A stretch of 64,000 nt of DNA, taken from the NCBI GenBank assembly GCA_963726375.1, contig CAVSCE010000009.1, forward strand, positions 744,001-808,000, read 5' to 3'. Of this stretch, positions 31,270 to 41,340 are shown piece after piece. Each line of letters starts with the position of its first letter. Position 1 is the first letter of the stretch. This stretch comes from UTCFX2 sp963726375 (GTDB lineage Bacteria > Chloroflexota > Anaerolineae > Anaerolineales > UBA4823). The notes beneath the pieces are model-generated. The model was not told the origin of the DNA. It did no database searches and saw only the letters and a list, made by a program, of their open reading frames with translations. The translations under genes and the position numbers were made by a program.

Positions 31270-32764
31270 TCACCAATTCCTCAAGAAATCGACCAGCAGG
31301 CGTACTCCATATCCAGTTGCTCCGAAAGGTGTATATGGAGTCTCATCTTTCTTTTCAATCATCGCCATCCCAGCCATATCGATATGAGCCCAAGGGTAAT
31401 CGATGAATTGCTTCAGGAAATAAGCCGAAGAACCAACTCCCCCAGAACGACCACCGGAATTTGCAAAATCTGCAACAAGTGATTTTATTTTCCTCGCATA
31501 ATCTTCATAAAGCGGCATCAGCCAGAGTCGCTCATGCATACGTGATCCGCTTTCGATTAGCTTTTCCTGCAGCCAAACTGTATTGCTGAACAAGCCTGCC
31601 GCAACCCATTCTCCCAATGCAGTAACGCATGCTCCTGTTAATGTCGCCAGGTCGACCACCGCCTTTGGATGATACTGCTGCGCAAAAACAAGTGCATCTG
31701 ATAGGATCAGCCGACCTTCAGCATCAGTGCTGATGATCTCGATCGTTTTCCCATTGCTTGCTGTGATGATATCTGCTGGATGATATGCGCCCCCTCCTGG
31801 CATATTCTCGGTGCATGGTGCTATCGCGACGATATGAAGAGGTAAATTCAACTTTCCCACAACCTGCATCGCTCCCAAAACAGCAGCTGCACCTGCCATA
31901 TCATCTTTCATATCCGACAATTTTTCAGCTGGCTTGATCGAAATCCCACCAGAATCGAATGTAATCCCTTTCCCGACCAGGACAATGGTATCCAATTCGG
32001 TTCGATCAGGATTGTGCTCCAGCACGATGAATGTGGGCGGCTCATAGGCTGCTTTCCCAACAGCAAGAAATGCCCCCATTTTTCTTTCTGCTGCCCATTC
32101 ACGATCTCCAACAGTAAGCTTCATATCGAATTCGAATGAGATATCTCTTGCGAGGTTTGCGAGATAAGCAGGTGTGACAATATTGGGACCAAGGTTGACG
32201 ATATCCCGCACCAAATATACTGCTTCACCTGTAATATTGTGCTACCCTCGCGCCCTCTTCGATTGACTGGATTTTCTGCGGATCCACCTCAACAAAAGTG
32301 ATGGTCTCGATCGTGTCCCAGGGTTCTGGATAACGCTTAGGGGTTTTGTAAAGGCCAAGGATCGAACCTTCTCCAACTGCCTGAGCTGCATCAGATACAT
32401 CTAATCCGCCAATTCCAGCACCGTGGACGACCGTAGCAACATTCTTGGCATTAAGCTCTCTCGCTTTTTTCACTGCAAAAGATGACGCCTGGCGGACGGT
32501 TTCCAGATCAAAACTATGTAGAGGACCCAACCCAACGATCAACACTCGTTTTGCTGGGATTGACCCACCTGGATAAATTATTCCAACCTCTCCCAATTTT
32601 CCGCGTATATCGCCATTCGCAATGATTTCACGAATAGCACCTTTTAAAGCCAGATCTAATGAACCTGTTGCTCCGCCAGGAACGGTCACTCCTTCAAATA
32701 AATTCACAATAATCGTGTCTGCGCTCGATTGAACGATATCTCCATGTACAATTTTTATAATCAT
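31270..32764 (-). CDS. pepA: Leucyl aminopeptidase, M17 family (one frameshift)
   Basis: About 497 residues, the normal length for this cytosolic two-metal aminopeptidase. The N-terminal domain (VIVNLFEGVTVPGGATGSLD) is followed by the catalytic domain with the first metal/Lys block VGKGITFDSGGISIKP, the DMAGAAAVLG block and STDAEGRLILSDAL (metal ligands and the catalytic Arg). The frame changes near 32236: removing one T joins VAQY to TGEAVYLVRDIVNLGPN. It probably turns over peptides released by the other peptidases in the window. Starts 104 bases downstream of Tex on the same strand. Confidence 0.9.
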
Positions 32765-32867
32765 AGTTTTTCTCCTATCTATGGTTGAAGGAACAGACTC
32801 TATGCCAGAAAATTAATCGCAAACACTTCGAATAAAAGAGACTTGTAGCAATGTTTTTCTGAAATCA

Positions 32868-35013
32868 CTATCGCTTGTCTGAAATTCTTAAACCTAATCC
32901 TACTACGATCAACTTCAATTTTTATGATTTCAACATCTACCACATCTCCTACTTTCAATAAGAATGACCTGCAGGCTTGTTGCTTCGGTGGAGAAGTCCA
33001 TCCTGTTTAACACCTAAATCAATAAAAGCACCAAAATCAACCACATTGCGAACAGTTCCTTTGAGAATTCATCCCGATTATTGAGATCATCGATTTTTAC
33101 TACGTCACTTCGGAGCAATGGAACTGGGAGATCTTCTCGAGGATCTCGGCCTGGACGGACAAGCTGCTCAAGGATGTCCAGTAAGGTTGGCTCACCTAGC
33201 CCAAGTTCGCTTGATAAGTCTTTAATCGAAGCTTGCTCAAGCATAAGAGCTAATGATTCTTTCCTTTCCATTGAAGAAGAACCCATGGAAAGGCCAGCCT
33301 TTGACAAAATCGTTTCTGCAGCAGCATAGCTTTCCGGGTGGATCGCACTAGCATCTAAGGGATTCGAACCTCCTCTTACACGAAGGAAACCTGCAGCTTG
33401 TTCAAATGCTTTTGGACCCATTCCGGAGACATTTATCAGGGCATGCCGGTCGGGAAATGGACCGATTATTGTTTCTATGTGCGACGATCTTTTCAGCAAG
33501 TTTTGGACCAACTCCTGCGACATACGTGAGAAGTGCTGCCGAAGCCGTATTGAGGTCAACTCCGACTGAGTTTACAACATTCTCGACTACCGATTTCAGT
33601 GCCTTTGTGAGCTGGGTTTGATCCACATCATGCTGATAAAGACCTACCCCTATCGATTTAGGATCAATCTTTACCAATTCTGCCAATGGATCCTGAACCC
33701 GACGTGCGATGGAAACAGCTCCACGAATACTGACGTCGAGATCAGGCAGCTCGGATCGGGCAAGGGAGCTTGCACTATATACGCTGGCGCCTGCTTCATT
33801 AACCATCAAATAGTGGATTTTTGGTAAGCTTCGGATCAGCTCGGCAACGAGCTGCTCGGTTTCACGAGATGCAGTCCCGTTTCCTATCGCGATCAGGGTG
33901 ACAACGTGACTTTTCGCTAATCTTTCAAGGATTTCAAGAGCTTTTACCCATTCATTCTGCGGACCGTGAGGAAAGATATTCGCAGTCTCTAATAATCTAC
34001 CAGTCGGATCAACAACAGCAACTTTACAGCCCGTCCGAAATCCAGGATCCAGTCCTAGCACAACCTGACCAACCAGCGGCGGTTGGGTCAGCAAAGCGCG
34101 CAGGTTTTCAGCAAAAACGGTGATCGCATGCTTTTCACTCTTCTCTTTAAGATCACGCCGAACATCTCGTTCGATTGATGGCAATAACAACCGACCTGCT
34201 GCATCCTGTACTGCAAGTCTCAAGTTGGTTGTGAAATCTTGATCGCTTATTTATCGGATATATTCTTTCGATAATACTGCGCCAATCATGTTCTTGGATT
34301 GCAATTTCAACTCTTAAAACCTTCTCCGCTTCACCGCGATTCATCGCCAGGGTTTGATAAGGGCGAATCGTCGTCCACCCGCATCTCAAAATGGTAGTAG
34401 CGTTCATAAATCCGCAGATCATCTGATGCGTCAGGTAACTTGGAACAGCGCAGCGTCCCCCTCTTGAATGCTTTTTCGCGAACCGACCTTCGGATATCCG
34501 AGTGTTCACTGATCCATTCTGCAGCAATATCCCTCGCTCCAGCCCACGCATCGTTTGGTGTTGGGACATCCTCTGAAAGATATAGCTTCTGCCAATAACT
34601 CTAATGATTGATCGAGTAGAGATTGGTGGATGATTAACTCCGCCAGGGGTTGGAGTCCGCGTTCCTTTGCAACTGCGGCGCGAGTCTTTCGTTTTGGTTT
34701 ATACGGGCGCGTAAATATCTTCCAGCTCCGTCATAGTCGAAGCATGATCGATCTGAATCCGGAGCTGCTCGGTTAATTTCCCCTGCTCATCAATCGATTT
34801 CAGCACTACTGCGCGGCGCTGATCCAACGCCCGCAATTTTTCGAGTCCATCAGAAAGTATTCGCAGCTGCGCATCATCTAATCCGCCAGTGGCTTCTTTT
34901 CGATATCGAGCAATAAACGGAATTGTATTCCCCAAATCGATTAACTCAATGACCGCGGCTACCTGTTCGGGGCGAACCGAAATAATCGCAGCAATATGTT
35001 CAACTAAGTTCAT
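32868..35013 (-). CDS. tex: Tex-like S1 RNA-binding protein, heavily frameshifted
   Basis: About 715 codons, near the normal Tex length, so sequence is not missing but the frame changes at least eight times. In order: N-terminal HTH region (MNLVEHIAAIISVRPEQV, IPFIARYRKEATGGLDD), the YKPKRKTRA block, the DAWAGARDIAAEWISEH block, LAMNRGEAEKVLRV, the YqgF/RNase-H-like domain (VVLGLDPGFRTGCKVAVVD, LIAIGNGTASRETEQLV), the HhH region (YVAGVGPKLAEKIVAHR, GPKAFEQAAGFLRVRGG) and a C-terminal S1 domain (GTVRNVVDFGAFIDLGVKQDG) ending RISDKR. Frame changes lie near 34705, 34585, 34370, 34245, 33480, 33062, 32985 and 32890. Either local read quality is poor or this copy is decaying. Tex is a nucleic-acid-binding transcription factor, usually single copy. 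Confidence 0.8.
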
Positions 35014-35082
35014 CCAGGTACTTCTCGTTGGTATGAGAATTATATGTTTCACAAAAATCATAAGAAGGCGACCATTTAACAT

Positions 35083-35595
35083 CTACCAACTTTCATATCG
35101 AACAAGCTCAGAAAGCGGTTTTCGCTCACGAATTTTTGGTGTATCCGCAGGATATCCAACAGGGGTGAAGAGAAGTGGTACCACATCGTCTGGAAGCTTC
35201 AAAATGGCTTTTGCTTCGGGTGCATTAAAAGCAGCAACCCAACATGTTCCTAATCCGAGCGCGGTCGCCGCCAGGATAATGTGATCCATTACAATCGCTG
35301 CATCCACTTCAAGGTAGCTTCTGCTGTCATATCCACGCACCCAGCCCTCAGGTATCACGCCGCATACGCAAAGGAGAAATGGAGCCTGAGAAAACCAACC
35401 GCGACCATAAATTCTGCGCAGCTCTTCTTCTCTGCCGTTCGTGTGAATAACAATAATCTTAAAAGGTTGGTTGTTATGAGCAGTTGGTGCAATGCGAGCT
35501 GCTTCAAGTATTTTTTCAAGAAATTCATCACTAACTGGATCTGGTAGATATGCCCGAACACTGCGGCGACTTTGGATTAGTTCGAAGAAATCCAT
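35083..35595 (-). CDS. Nitroreductase family protein
   Basis: A 170-residue flavin-dependent nitroreductase-family protein. It begins MDFFELIQSRRSVRAYLPDPV with the FMN-phosphate-binding SRRSVR, has the APTAHNNQPFKIIVI segment, and ends with LGTCWVAAFN and LFTPVGYPADTP, all standard FMN-binding blocks. A GGAGAAAG ribosome site precedes the ATG at 35595; the frame is open 24 codons further but this would be unusual for the family. The short length is typical of the homodimeric two-domain-swapped subgroup. The substrate is not predictable. Confidence 0.88.
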   Translation of the reverse strand: MDFFELIQSRRSVRAYLPDPVSDEFLEKILEAARIAPTAHNNQPFKIIVIHTNGREEELRRIYGRGWFSQAPFLLCVCGVIPEGWVRGYDSRSYLEVDAAIVMDHIILAATALGLGTCWVAAFNAPEAKAILKLPDDVVPLLFTPVGYPADTPKIRERKPLSELVRYESW

Positions 35596-35851
35596 GGTTG
35601 CTTTCTCCATTCTCAAAGATGTTAATGATAATGAATTCATCATTCTGGTAAAAAATGGACTGAACAAGGAATGTCATCCAAACAGAAATCATTTTTCCAT
35701 ATTCATACGTCAAATAAAAATTCCAAACAATACCTGACAAGAATTCAAGTCTAAAATTGCCTAAACCCGAATTTTTGACGAGATTGATTGGCAATATGAT
35801 TATACCAGCGGGCAGAATATGTTCCTCAAATGCGAGGTTATAATTCTCTCG

Positions 35852-36803
35852 ATGAAATCTATTGAGCTTATTGGGTTAACCAAACGATTTGGGTCGAGGT
35901 GTGCAGTTGATAATCTTAACCTGGAAGTCTCTTCAGGCGAGATTTTTGGATTTGTTGGACCAAACGGCTCCGGTAAAACTACGACGATCCGTATGATAGC
36001 TGGTTTACTCCTTCCTTCAAAAGGTAAAGTATTCGTCAATGGATATTCTGTTGAACAATCTCCTAAAGAAGTAAAAGGTTTGATCGGTTACATGCCCGAT
36101 CAGTTCGGAGTTTATCCAGACGTGACCGTGTGGGAGTACCTGGATTTTTTCAGCGCGTGTTATAAAATCGAGGCTGGAAAACGGAATGGATTAATCGATG
36201 GATTATTGGAGCTCGTCGATCTATCTCACCGCCGCATGGATAAAGTAGATCAACTTTCTCACGGCCTAAAACAACGTTTGAGTCTGGCGCGAACACTCTT
36301 GCATGAACCGCAAATCCTGCTCTTAGATGAACCAGCTGCCGGCCTCGATCCTCGAGCTCGAGTTGAGATGCGTGCATTGCTGGCCGAATTATCACGAATG
36401 GGTAAGACGATTTTCTTTTCTTCGCATATCCTCCCGGATGTAGCTGAGCTTTGCAGCCGAGTAGGAATTATCGAGGCCGGGGTTTTAGTGGCTGTCGGCT
36501 CCATGGATGAATTGAAGTTTCAAACTCAACACCGACGGAAAATCGAGCTGATAATCATACATAAAATGGATGAGTTGTTAGAAATATTGAGCAATAGAAC
36601 CGGAGTTAAGAATATTATCTACCAGCAAGCTTATTCTCTGCCAGGGCGAATAAGGATCGATTTTGAATTTGAAGGTGGAGATTCAGATCTGAGCGCATTG
36701 CTTTCAAATCTCTTTAAGGCTGAAATACCTCTTAAGCTTCTCTGAAAACGAACAGCAGCTGGAAGAAATCTTCTTGAGTGCTACCAAGGGGATTGTATCG
36801 TGA
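35852..36803 (+). CDS. ABC transporter ATP-binding protein (one frameshift near the 3' end)
   Basis: About 317 residues. Walker A GPNGSGKTTT near residue 40, the Q-loop MPDQFGVYPD, signature LSHGLKQRLSLARTLL, Walker B ILLLDEPAAGLDP and the H-loop (FFSSHIL) are intact. The C-terminal domain is that of an ABC-2 type exporter. The frame stops early at 36743-36745, but removing one A near 36735 joins EIPL to SFSENEQQLEEIFLSATKGIVS, the usual C-terminal helix of this subfamily, ending at 36803. The end then overlaps the permease start as GTGA. I prefer the ATG at 35852 because the protein then begins MKSIELIGLTKRFG. Confidence 0.88.
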
Positions 36804-37716
36804 CATCCAGGATTACGATCCCAAGATTATTGAAGAATCCTCTCATCACAAAGGATTTGCGAACGCGAATGCGTGGATCAAGGACTTTCCTCCTGATTTT
36901 CATCCACCTCATCGGACTTGGATTTGTGATGATTATTGGATTCCTGGTTTTTCAATCTGCGCTTACTTCTCCAGGTTCCCTGGAGCAGCGGCGATTCTTT
37001 GGAAAGGCGCTATTTGGTCTTCTCGTATGGATGGAACTGGTGATGGTCAGTTTTGTTGCACCCGGGATGACCAGCGCTACGATTTCTTCTGAACGTGAAC
37101 ATCAGACTTTTGACTTGCTGAAAATGACTTTATTATCTCCATCTGCCCTTATCCTAGGAAAATTCCTTCCAGGTTTGGGATTTGTTTTTTTATTACTCTT
37201 CACATCAATCCCACTCCAGGGTCCAGCATACTTGATTGGCGGCGTCCTTTGGCAGGAGATTATCATCGCTACACTGGTTCTGATGACCACTGCTGCAGCA
37301 TTTTGTGCACTTGGGATCCTTCTTTCCACTATGATCCACCGTACGATCATCGCTACTACATTGACCTATGCTTTTTCAATTTTTGTGGTTTTTGGGATAC
37401 CAATCATCACCCTGATCTTTATTTTTCTATTCGGAGCCACCGTCCCTGATAATTTTGAAAATCTGGTTCGAGGGAACGAATGGTTGCTACTTACAGCAGG
37501 ATGGCTTTTGCTCTCCCTTACTCCCCTGGGTGCAATCGTCGGCACAGAAGTATTCTTCCTCAATCAAAACCAGCTTTTATCGTCCAAATTCCTTTGAGTA
37601 AGGATTTAATCTCTTCTGCACCCTCACCTTGGATTCCCTACTTTTTATTGTGCAGTTTATTTAGCATCATTGCATTATGGTTGAGCTCACGGAAGGTTAA
37701 ACAGGTTGATCATTAA
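36800..37716 (+). CDS. ABC-2-type transporter permease (one frameshift)
   Basis: About 305 residues with six hydrophobic segments. It starts with GTG at 36800 inside a GTGA overlap with the ATPase stop. The early block SATISSEREHQTFDLLKMTLLS and the following helices are typical of ABC-2 permeases. The frame breaks near 37580: adding one base joins FLNQNQ to AFIVQIPLSKDLISSAPSPW and the last helix (FLLCSLFSIIALWL). Together the two genes form an exporter of unknown substrate. A hairpin terminator follows. Confidence 0.82.
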
Positions 37717-37734
37717 TGGTTAGCTACCAAAATG

Positions 37735-37769
37735 AAAAATGACCTGAGAAGATTCCAGATCATTTTTTT
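37735..37769. terminator. Bidirectional terminator between convergent genes
   Basis: A stem of 11 pairs with one mismatch (AAAAATGA-C-CTG with CAG-A-TCATTTTT), 9-base loop, flanked by A and T runs so it can work in both directions. It lies 18 bases after the permease stop and 45 bases before the convergent lipoprotein stop. Confidence 0.7.
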
Positions 37770-37813
37770 ACACTTTAATAAATTAGCTTCCTTGCACGGA
37801 AAGGTGGGCTTTT

Positions 37814-38407
37814 TTATGGTAGGTTTTGGATAATTTCTTTCAGATCCTGGCTGGAAACCACCCGTGGAGTCCCTTCCGGCATCGGCAAGAGGTAGTAGAT
37901 GCTGCCGTTTCCTTCTTCAACAAAGCCAATTTTCTTATCTGCCGTTACCACCCTCCAGATAATCGAGCCATTTGAACACCATGGACCTCTGTAAATATCC
38001 ACCAACTCACCATTTTCCAGCTTTCGAAAAATAGGAGCGTATCCAATATCTTTAGTAAAGTGGAGGCCTTCCACCCCACCACCATTCGCGACAAATGCAA
38101 CATCACCCTGATGGAGTCGCGAGGCGACGCACCCCCCAATTGGATAATAAATAGGAACTTGAAATGGATCCCAACCTGAAGCAAGAGTAGGGGCAATGGT
38201 TGGAACTACCTCAGTGGGTGCAGGTGTTGGTGTTATGGTTGGTGTTGCAACGATTTGAGTAATAAATTGGGTAATCAGCACAGTAGGTTGAACTACTTGC
38301 GGTGTTGATGCGATCTGGTTCGCTCTGCCAACGCAAGCAGAAAGAATTAAGGAAAAACTTAGAAAAATCAGAAGAAGAAACCAGCCTGATCGCTTATTGT
38401 TATTCAT
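37814..38407 (-). CDS. SH3-like lipoprotein, paralogue of the neighbour at 38444
   Basis: A 197-residue exported lipoprotein: signal sequence with lipobox LILSAC (Cys near residue 25), a Thr/Pro/Val-rich linker (VLITQFITQIVATPTITPTPAP), then a small domain with PIGGCVASRLHQGDVAFVA, GPWCSNGSIIWRVV and GFVEEGNG, which looks like a bacterial SH3 fold closed by a Cys pair. Such domains bind cell-wall material or other surface polymers. It is clearly paralogous to the next gene. It is on the same strand as the L,D-transpeptidase, suggesting an envelope role. Confidence 0.75.
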   Translation of the reverse strand: MNNNKRSGWFLLLIFLSFSLILSACVGRANQIASTPQVVQPTVLITQFITQIVATPTITPTPAPTEVVPTIAPTLASGWDPFQVPIYYPIGGCVASRLHQGDVAFVANGGGVEGLHFTKDIGYAPIFRKLENGELVDIYRGPWCSNGSIIWRVVTADKKIGFVEEGNGSIYYLLPMPEGTPRVVSSQDLKEIIQNLP

Positions 38408-38443
38408 AAGCAGTTAACTCCTATGATCCATCAAGAAAATGAG

Positions 38444-39014
38444 TTATTCGGATGTTGGCCAGAGCCAATACGAATTCCCATCTCCTTCGGGTGTGTAACC
38501 AATCGTTCCGTCAGCCATTCGAACGAGCCAGACGAATCCAACCTCGGCTGCACCAGGGACCATTAACAATCTCAAGCTTCGATCCCGGTTGAGCATAGGC
38601 AATTATGGTATCTGTTGATAAGTCTTGTCCAAAACGGATTCCATTCGGTCCACCAACCAACGACACCATTGCCACATCACCAACGTGCAGCCGCGAAGCC
38701 ACACAATCTTCGAGCGGGAAATAGATCGGTGCTGAAATCGGATCAAAAGTAGGCGAGGGAGTTGGTGGCTCAGGGGTGAAAGTTTTCGTTGCAGCAGGTG
38801 TTTCAGGAATTGGAGTGGGAGGAATAATTTGGGTGATTACCTGTGTGACGATCAGGACTGGTGCGGTTGCAGTTTCTGCCTGAGTAGGTGAGACGATCTG
38901 GATGCAGCTGGTTAGCGCCAACATCAGGAAAAAAACAAAAATAAAGATCACCAGTGCCTTCTTAAAGCTCGTTATTGATTTTATATGGTTCACGGATAAC
39001 TTCATCCCTTTCAT
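38444..39014 (-). CDS. SH3-like lipoprotein, paralogue of the neighbour at 37814 (one frameshift)
   Basis: About 190 residues with signal peptide and lipobox LALTSC, a Thr/Pro-rich linker (VLIVTQVITQIIPPTPIPETP), and the same domain as its neighbour (PLEDCVASRLHVGDVAMVS, IVNGPWCSRGWIRL). The frame changes near 38520: the alternative frame reads FVWLVRMADGTIGYTPEGDG and ends at 38446. Translation probably starts at the ATG at 39014, just downstream of the L,D-transpeptidase stop, so the genes are coupled. Likely a tandem duplication. Confidence 0.75.
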
Positions 39015-39016
39015 TT

Positions 39017-40033
39017 TCAAGTCTTTGACTTGAAGACCGTTACAAGCGTCCCATAATCCAACTCGACGTAATCCTCATCAACGGGCACACTTGGCTCAGA
39101 CCACCTGTAAATCCATTTTGCTGCTTCTGGAGTAAGATTGATGCAGCCATGACTTTGAGGGGTGCCATAATTGTTGTGCCAGTAAGTCCCATGAAATGAA
39201 ACCCCGGTCCAGGAAATATAACACACCCATGGAACACCTGGAAGGTCGAATTCATTACCCTGTAAATTTGATGCCATATGCCGCGTCGGCTGCTTTCTCT
39301 CTATTTGGAAATCACCGATTGGCGTGTCGCCTTCAAAATAGCCAGTTGCAGTGGGTGTTGTAAAAACAGGGCGGTCACCTTCGATGGCAACCAATTGCTG
39401 GCGGGTTAAGTCAATTTCTATCCGTTTTCCTTTGACACCCGGAGAAAGCGGTGTCAATTCCTCAGCCTTTATTTGGCGCAAATGTTGAGCTTCCACAAGG
39501 AACAATTCGCGATATCTCTCGTCGAAAATCTGGTACCAGATTACACCATTGATACCACTAAATGCATTTTGCACCCAATAGGTGCTCCCATAGTAACACC
39601 TGTAGACACGCTTTCTCCCCCGATCACCAGAGGACCATGCTTGAGTGAACGGTACTGATACTTCCGCAAGCATCCCTCCAGCTGGGATTTTAAGAACGGG
39701 TTGATTGAGTATATTCTCGACCGGTTGAACATAAGCAGAATGCAGCCATCCATCGGGTGTACGCAGCCAGATGGGGTTGTGCATCGGAGTAGGGTCACCA
39801 ACTTTTTCCTCTAACACTTCGATTACCGTGTCAGTATTGTAGAAACCTAATTCCTTGCTTGAAATAGAAGGTTGATCGTAATACCTCAAAGAATAAATAG
39901 TCCGACCCAAGGCGAATGAAGGAGCGCGCTGACTGTCCGGATCGCCGCCTGGAGGATAGTCACGGAAACCCAATCCGATGGATGCAGCTCCAAACAATTT
40001 TAGAAAATCTCGTCGATTAACATATGAACTCAT
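39017..40033 (-). CDS. Tat-exported L,D-transpeptidase (YkuD)
   Basis: A 338-residue exported YkuD-family enzyme. The start has a Tat-type signal (VNRRDFLKLFGAASIGLGF). SH3-like sequence follows (residues ~50-200), then a C-terminal YkuD domain with HGTYWHNNYGTPQSHGCIN, where the SHGC cysteine is the catalytic nucleophile. L,D-transpeptidases form 3-3 crosslinks or attach proteins to peptidoglycan. The ATG at 40033 is chosen because the twin-arginine is then close to the N terminus; an upstream ATG at 40060 is possible. Its stop is next to the paired lipoprotein genes, so it may act with them. Confidence 0.85.
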   Translation of the reverse strand: MSSYVNRRDFLKLFGAASIGLGFRDYPPGGDPDSQRAPSFALGRTIYSLRYYDQPSISSKELGFYNTDTVIEVLEEKVGDPTPMHNPIWLRTPDGWLHSAYVQPVENILNQPVLKIPAGGMLAEVSVPFTQAWSSGDRGRKRVYRCYYGSTYWVQNAFSGINGVIWYQIFDERYRELFLVEAQHLRQIKAEELTPLSPGVKGKRIEIDLTRQQLVAIEGDRPVFTTPTATGYFEGDTPIGDFQIERKQPTRHMASNLQGNEFDLPGVPWVCYISWTGVSFHGTYWHNNYGTPQSHGCINLTPEAAKWIYRWSEPSVPVDEDYVELDYGTLVTVFKSKT

Positions 40034-40311
40034 AAAGTATGAGGTCTCAAACCAATTCACGATAGAATAAAAACCAGATCAGGATTTCTATCATAGCATA
40101 GATGCTGAGTTCATGCAATTAACCAATCATTAACTGTAATTGAAAAAGCGCTTCTCGACCAGCAGAATGGTAAAATAAGCCTGTACGATGAAACAGGGGA
40201 TCAAAAAAATAGAGGTATGCAGTCTTTAATTATAAGCATAATCGCCTGATGAACAAAGTTGACATGAAAATTACTGAATCAAATCTGGCAAATTGTACAT
40301 GGAGGGGATGA

Positions 40312-41298
40312 ATGGGCGCGTTAGATTGCAATGAAGTCCGGTTTTTCAGTGGTCAATCGCATCCAAAACTAGCTTCAGATATTGCCGCTTACTTGGGAGT
40401 GCCTTTAGATCCCACCCATTTTGATCGGTTCAGTAATGATAATCTATATATCCAATTAGGAGCCAGCGTCCGGGGAAGAAGTGTTTACATCCTGCAATCA
40501 CTAAACCCTCCAGTAAGCGACCACCTGATAGAGCTGCTCATGATGATCGACATCGCCCATGGAGCTGGAGCGGCAGAAGTGCATGCCATCGTCCCATATT
40601 TTTCTTACGCTCGATCTGATAAAAAAGATGCGCCAAGGATCTCAATTACGGCTCGTTTAATTGCCGACCTGCTTCAGACCGCTGGAATGACACATTTCAT
40701 GACAATGACCCTACATTCACCGCAGGTCCATGGCTTTTTCAGTGTACCAACTGATCCACTCACTGCCAGACACCTCTTCATCCGTTTTTTTAAGGGTCAT
40801 AATCTTGATTCGCATACATCAATCGTGGTTTCACCGGATATTGGGCGGGCAAAACCGGCTTCGCGCTTTGCCAGGTATATGGGACTCCCGATGGCGGCAG
40901 CTCAAAAGGAAAGAGTGTCAGATTTCGAGGTACAAATTGGCGATACCCTGCAAAAACAAATTAAAGGATTCCGCCACGCCCTGGTATATGATGATGAAAT
41001 TGTCACCGGGACAACTGTCCTTGAATTGTGCAAGCTGCTCATCGAATACGGGATAGAAAGTATAGATGTGATTTGTACGCATGGCCTCTTTTCAGGTGAT
41101 GCACTCATCCAACTTGGTGACTTTCCACAAATAAAAAGGATTGTCGCAACCGACACGGTTCCAATAGAAGAAGAAAAAATGATCTCCAAATTGGAAATCA
41201 TTTCTGTTGCACAGGTCTTTGGAGAAGCAATCTGGAGAAACTCCACCCGCCAGTCTATTGGCAGCCTGTTTACTTTCCATGCAGATTGTGATGAATAA
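40312..41298 (+). CDS. Divergent ribose-phosphate pyrophosphokinase paralogue
   Basis: A 328-residue PRPP synthetase-like protein. The PRPP-binding loop VYDDEIVTGTTVLEL and the blocks SVRGRSVYILQS, VPYFSYARSDKK, TLHSPQVHGFF and VVSPDIGRAKPASRF match Prs. Several positions differ from the housekeeping enzyme: the FSDGE-type ATP loop reads FSNDN, and the flexible loop KRR region reads QKERVSD. It could be a true but divergent Prs or an adapted paralogue. A GGAGG ribosome site precedes the ATG. It lies 42 bases upstream of the AAA ATPase, with which it probably forms an operon. The 251-base gap before it (40061-40311) shows no clear gene. Confidence 0.78.
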   Translation: MGALDCNEVRFFSGQSHPKLASDIAAYLGVPLDPTHFDRFSNDNLYIQLGASVRGRSVYILQSLNPPVSDHLIELLMMIDIAHGAGAAEVHAIVPYFSYARSDKKDAPRISITARLIADLLQTAGMTHFMTMTLHSPQVHGFFSVPTDPLTARHLFIRFFKGHNLDSHTSIVVSPDIGRAKPASRFARYMGLPMAAAQKERVSDFEVQIGDTLQKQIKGFRHALVYDDEIVTGTTVLELCKLLIEYGIESIDVICTHGLFSGDALIQLGDFPQIKRIVATDTVPIEEEKMISKLEIISVAQVFGEAIWRNSTRQSIGSLFTFHADCDE

Positions 41299-41340
41299 TT
41301 CAGTGATAATAATTTAGATCAACTTGAAAGGAAGGCCAAA

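Noticed and set aside
31122..31270. A small plus-strand open frame downstream of the leucyl aminopeptidase
   Set aside because: Most of it overlaps the aminopeptidase 3' end on the other strand and there is no ribosome site or family similarity.
33345..33385. A tRNA-like T-arm (GGATTCGAACCTCC) on the minus strand
   Set aside because: It encodes the conserved RVRGGSNPLDAS segment of Tex and no acceptor, D or anticodon arm is found around it.
40259..40264. A perfect TTGACA upstream of the PRPP synthetase paralogue
   Set aside because: No -10-like hexamer lies 16-18 bases downstream, so it is not callable as a promoter.
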